Shown here piece by piece: positions 62,003-64,000 of a DNA stretch of 64,000 bases. This stretch comes from an uncultured Paraprevotella sp. (lineage in GTDB: Bacteria > Bacteroidota > Bacteroidia > Bacteroidales > Bacteroidaceae). Positions within the stretch are counted from its first letter, which is position 1. Each line of letters starts with the position of its first letter. The notes under the pieces are model-generated. The model made no database searches and was not told the DNA's origin. It was given only the letters and a program-made list of their open reading frames with translations. Location: NCBI GenBank assembly GCA_900548345.1, contig URKA01000005.1, positions 44,045 to 108,044 of the forward strand. The letters run 5' to 3'. The translations under genes were made by a program, and so were the position numbers.

Positions 62003-64000
62003 TTACAATACCGCTGCCACACCTTTTTCCTGCTGGAAACGGCGGCAAGCACGCACCCAATGACGCATGTGGCTGATGATTTCCTGGGTCTCCTGCAACA
62101 TACTCATGTACAGATATTCTATCTTCAGGTTACTCATGTCCCCCTTACGGATACGGTCCTGTTGCGTTTTGCGAAGCTGCGAAAGCAAGGTCTTCATCTC
62201 GTCTCCGAACTGACGCACCTGTAAGGCTTGCTCGTAACTTCCCTTTTCCACCATGTCGCCGATGACCGTCATCAGTTTCTCCACATCCCTGCGAACCGGT
62301 TCAAACTCGGCGATATACTCTTCCGGCATGGGGTTGAAATTGTTGTCCACATGCTCCAGGCAAGGTTCACACATACGTTTAAGACAGTAGAGACTCTGCT
62401 CACAACTGTTACATGCCAGATGGAACCACGTGTCTTTCTCCACCGCCTGAAGCGGGTCAATCTTGCGCAGTCCCACGAGTTCTTTCCTGCGGATTACCTT
62501 CCAGTTCTTACGTTCGTCGTCCAAAGTGTTCAATGTATGTCGCAACACTTTGACATCCTCATCTATCAGACCTTGCGTCATCTGCATGTAGGCATCGGTG
62601 ATATAACGCAACATCTTTGACTGGTAGAGGCTTATATGTTTATTCAGCAGAATCCAGGCCTCATCTTTATCGTTGGTCTGCGAAAGCTCCGTAAACACCT
62701 CATCACGCTGCACCGAAGCCATCTTCTTCTTATAAGCACGGTTATTGTTGATTAACATGGCCACCACAAAAAGAATCAGAAGAATCATGGCTATGACCCC
62801 GCCAAAATGTACGAACATGGTCACCAGGAAGCACAGAAAGAATGCAGCGCCGGCGGTCATGAACCATCCGCCGATTACCGATATGACACCGGTCACACGG
62901 AATACGGCACTCTCACGCCCCCACGCACGGTCGGCCAAGGACGAACCCATGGCAACCATGAAGGCCACGTATGTGGTGGAAAGAGGAAGTTTAAAAGAAG
63001 TGCCCACTACAATAAGCAAACCAGCCAAGACCAGATTGACAGAGGCACGCACCAAATCGAATGCGGCCCCGTTGGGAAGTATGGCCTCATCCTGATTAAA
63101 GCGCGAATTAATCCAGCGTTTCATGCACTTCGGCATGTGAGTCACTAAAAATTCATTGCTGTTCAACACGCTTCTGACCAACCGACGTGCGAAACGCGAA
63201 GAGCCGAACATTTCATCACCTGCGTTCTGTCGGGCCAAATCGACGGAAGTCTTCACCACAGTCTGCGCTTTTTTGGAAGTAATGAGCGCGACGGTCATAA
63301 TCGTTCCGGCAGCTAAAAGGAAGAAAAAAGGCGTACTGGCAGGTTCGTTCAACACTCCCATCGTGTAGGTTGCGGCATCTGCTCCGGGATGGGCGGCAAA
63401 ATCCTGATATGAAGAGAATCCGGCCAGCGTCACACCGATAAAGTTCACAAGGTCGTTACCGGCGAACGCCATGGCCAGCGAAAAGGTACCGAAGAGCACG
63501 ACTATCTTGAAAACATTTATCCTGCACCAATGCAAGACTTGCATCAACACGGTGAAACCGGCCAAACTGCCTAAAAGTATAAGTTGCGTATTGTCCGCAA
63601 TCCATGCCTTGGCCGTATCGGTCATGAACGACGCGCTGCCAAGCCCTTTCACCATCAGGAAATAGACTATGGACGTGATGGATACCCCCCCGAACAGCCC
63701 TATCGTATATTTCAGGTGTTTCGTGTAATGAAAGGTAAACACCAGGCGCGCCAGCCATTGCACGATGGTTCCGAACACAAAGGCAATCGCCACGGAGAGG
63801 AAGATGGCCAGGATGACGGAAAAGGCTTTTTCCGTATTGATCAAGTCACCGTAAGTCAGCGCGGAGTCGTTCAGCATCTTCATCAAGGCCAGTGCCGTGC
63901 TGCCGCCCAAAAGTTCAAACACCATCGATACGGTTGTCGACGTAGGCATTCCCAATGTGTTGAAAATATCAAGCAGTATCACATCGGATGCGACTACCGC
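62003..64000 (-). CDS. PiT-family inorganic phosphate transporter with PhoU-like C-terminal region (partial)
   Basis: The frame is open to the right edge, so the N-terminus is missing; 665 residues are visible. PiT signatures are LGMPTSTTVSMVFELLGG near the start, AMAFAGNDLVNFIGVTLAG and KLPLSTTYVAFMVAMGSSLADRAWGRESAVFRVTGVISVIGGW, with about nine membrane helices. From about residue 430 the protein becomes a long soluble helical region (NKHISLYQSKMLRYITDAYMQMTQGLI, YEQALQVRQFGDEMKTLLSQLRKTQ) resembling PhoU/DUF47 bundles. It imports phosphate with protons or sodium; the attached region may regulate it, which is inference. Confidence 0.9.
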   Translation of the reverse strand, partial: AVVASDVILLDIFNTLGMPTSTTVSMVFELLGGSTALALMKMLNDSALTYGDLINTEKAFSVILAIFLSVAIAFVFGTIVQWLARLVFTFHYTKHLKYTIGLFGGVSITSIVYFLMVKGLGSASFMTDTAKAWIADNTQLILLGSLAGFTVLMQVLHWCRINVFKIVVLFGTFSLAMAFAGNDLVNFIGVTLAGFSSYQDFAAHPGADAATYTMGVLNEPASTPFFFLLAAGTIMTVALITSKKAQTVVKTSVDLARQNAGDEMFGSSRFARRLVRSVLNSNEFLVTHMPKCMKRWINSRFNQDEAILPNGAAFDLVRASVNLVLAGLLIVVGTSFKLPLSTTYVAFMVAMGSSLADRAWGRESAVFRVTGVISVIGGWFMTAGAAFFLCFLVTMFVHFGGVIAMILLILFVVAMLINNNRAYKKKMASVQRDEVFTELSQTNDKDEAWILLNKHISLYQSKMLRYITDAYMQMTQGLIDEDVKVLRHTLNTLDDERKNWKVIRRKELVGLRKIDPLQAVEKDTWFHLACNSCEQSLYCLKRMCEPCLEHVDNNFNPMPEEYIAEFEPVRRDVEKLMTVIGDMVEKGSYEQALQVRQFGDEMKTLLSQLRKTQQDRIRKGDMSNLKIEYLYMSMLQETQEIISHMRHWVRACRRFQQEKGVAAVL

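Overview
This window is chromosome from a member of the Bacteroidales, most likely Bacteroides or Phocaeicola. The evidence is the many promoters with the Bacteroides TAnnTTTG -7 box, the DUF4295/L33/L28 gene set, a NUDIX-type arabinose regulator inside an arabinose operon, lipoprotein sugar enzymes, tRNA genes without encoded CCA, and an ISL3-type (ISAon1 group) insertion sequence. Species cannot be fixed from the sequence alone.

Layout. 1-5003 (mostly minus strand): ribosomal proteins L28 and L33, DUF4295, an operon of methionine aminopeptidase, TsaD and a CinA-type amidohydrolase, then a LysM glucosaminidase with an orphan envelope protein. 5109-10410 (plus): cytidine deaminase, an ABC-F ATPase with a degenerate second half, GrpE-DnaJ, and FolC. 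10525-14100: galactose operon (mutarotase, MFS transporter, galactokinase). 14693-24724: arabinose operon (lipoprotein mutarotase, sodium symporter, AraR, AraD, AraA, AraB, transketolase, RpiB), which takes arabinose to pentose phosphates and on into central metabolism. A perfect 19-bp palindrome upstream is the likely AraR operator.

24899-31610 is the most unusual stretch. An unassigned secreted TIM-barrel-like protein, a TspO protein, an 89-residue orphan, a DUF2264 (GH154-type) enzyme and a DUF3298 lipoprotein surround two 96-bp inverted repeats. Each repeat carries an outward-facing promoter. 31674-42785 (minus): UPF0210/UPF0237 pair, FabI, a clostripain-like lipoprotein protease, a GH43 enzyme, a dihydrouridine synthase, two related TPR proteins and GyrA. 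43294-48012 (plus): ClpC and HtpG. Then come tRNA-Arg, one insertion sequence, GalE, the full Rnf complex operon (rseC-rnfBCDGEA), AspS, a GH35 beta-galactosidase, tRNA-Pro and a phosphate transporter that runs off the right edge.

Most genes are core housekeeping or sugar metabolism. The novelty is mainly in the spacers: three families of dispersed intergenic elements. These are the 96-bp promoter-bearing inverted repeat, a hairpin family whose arms differ between copies but always pair while the loop is conserved, and an AT-rich element built from 21-bp units present twice in opposite orientation. No CRISPR array, prophage or recognisable defence island was found.
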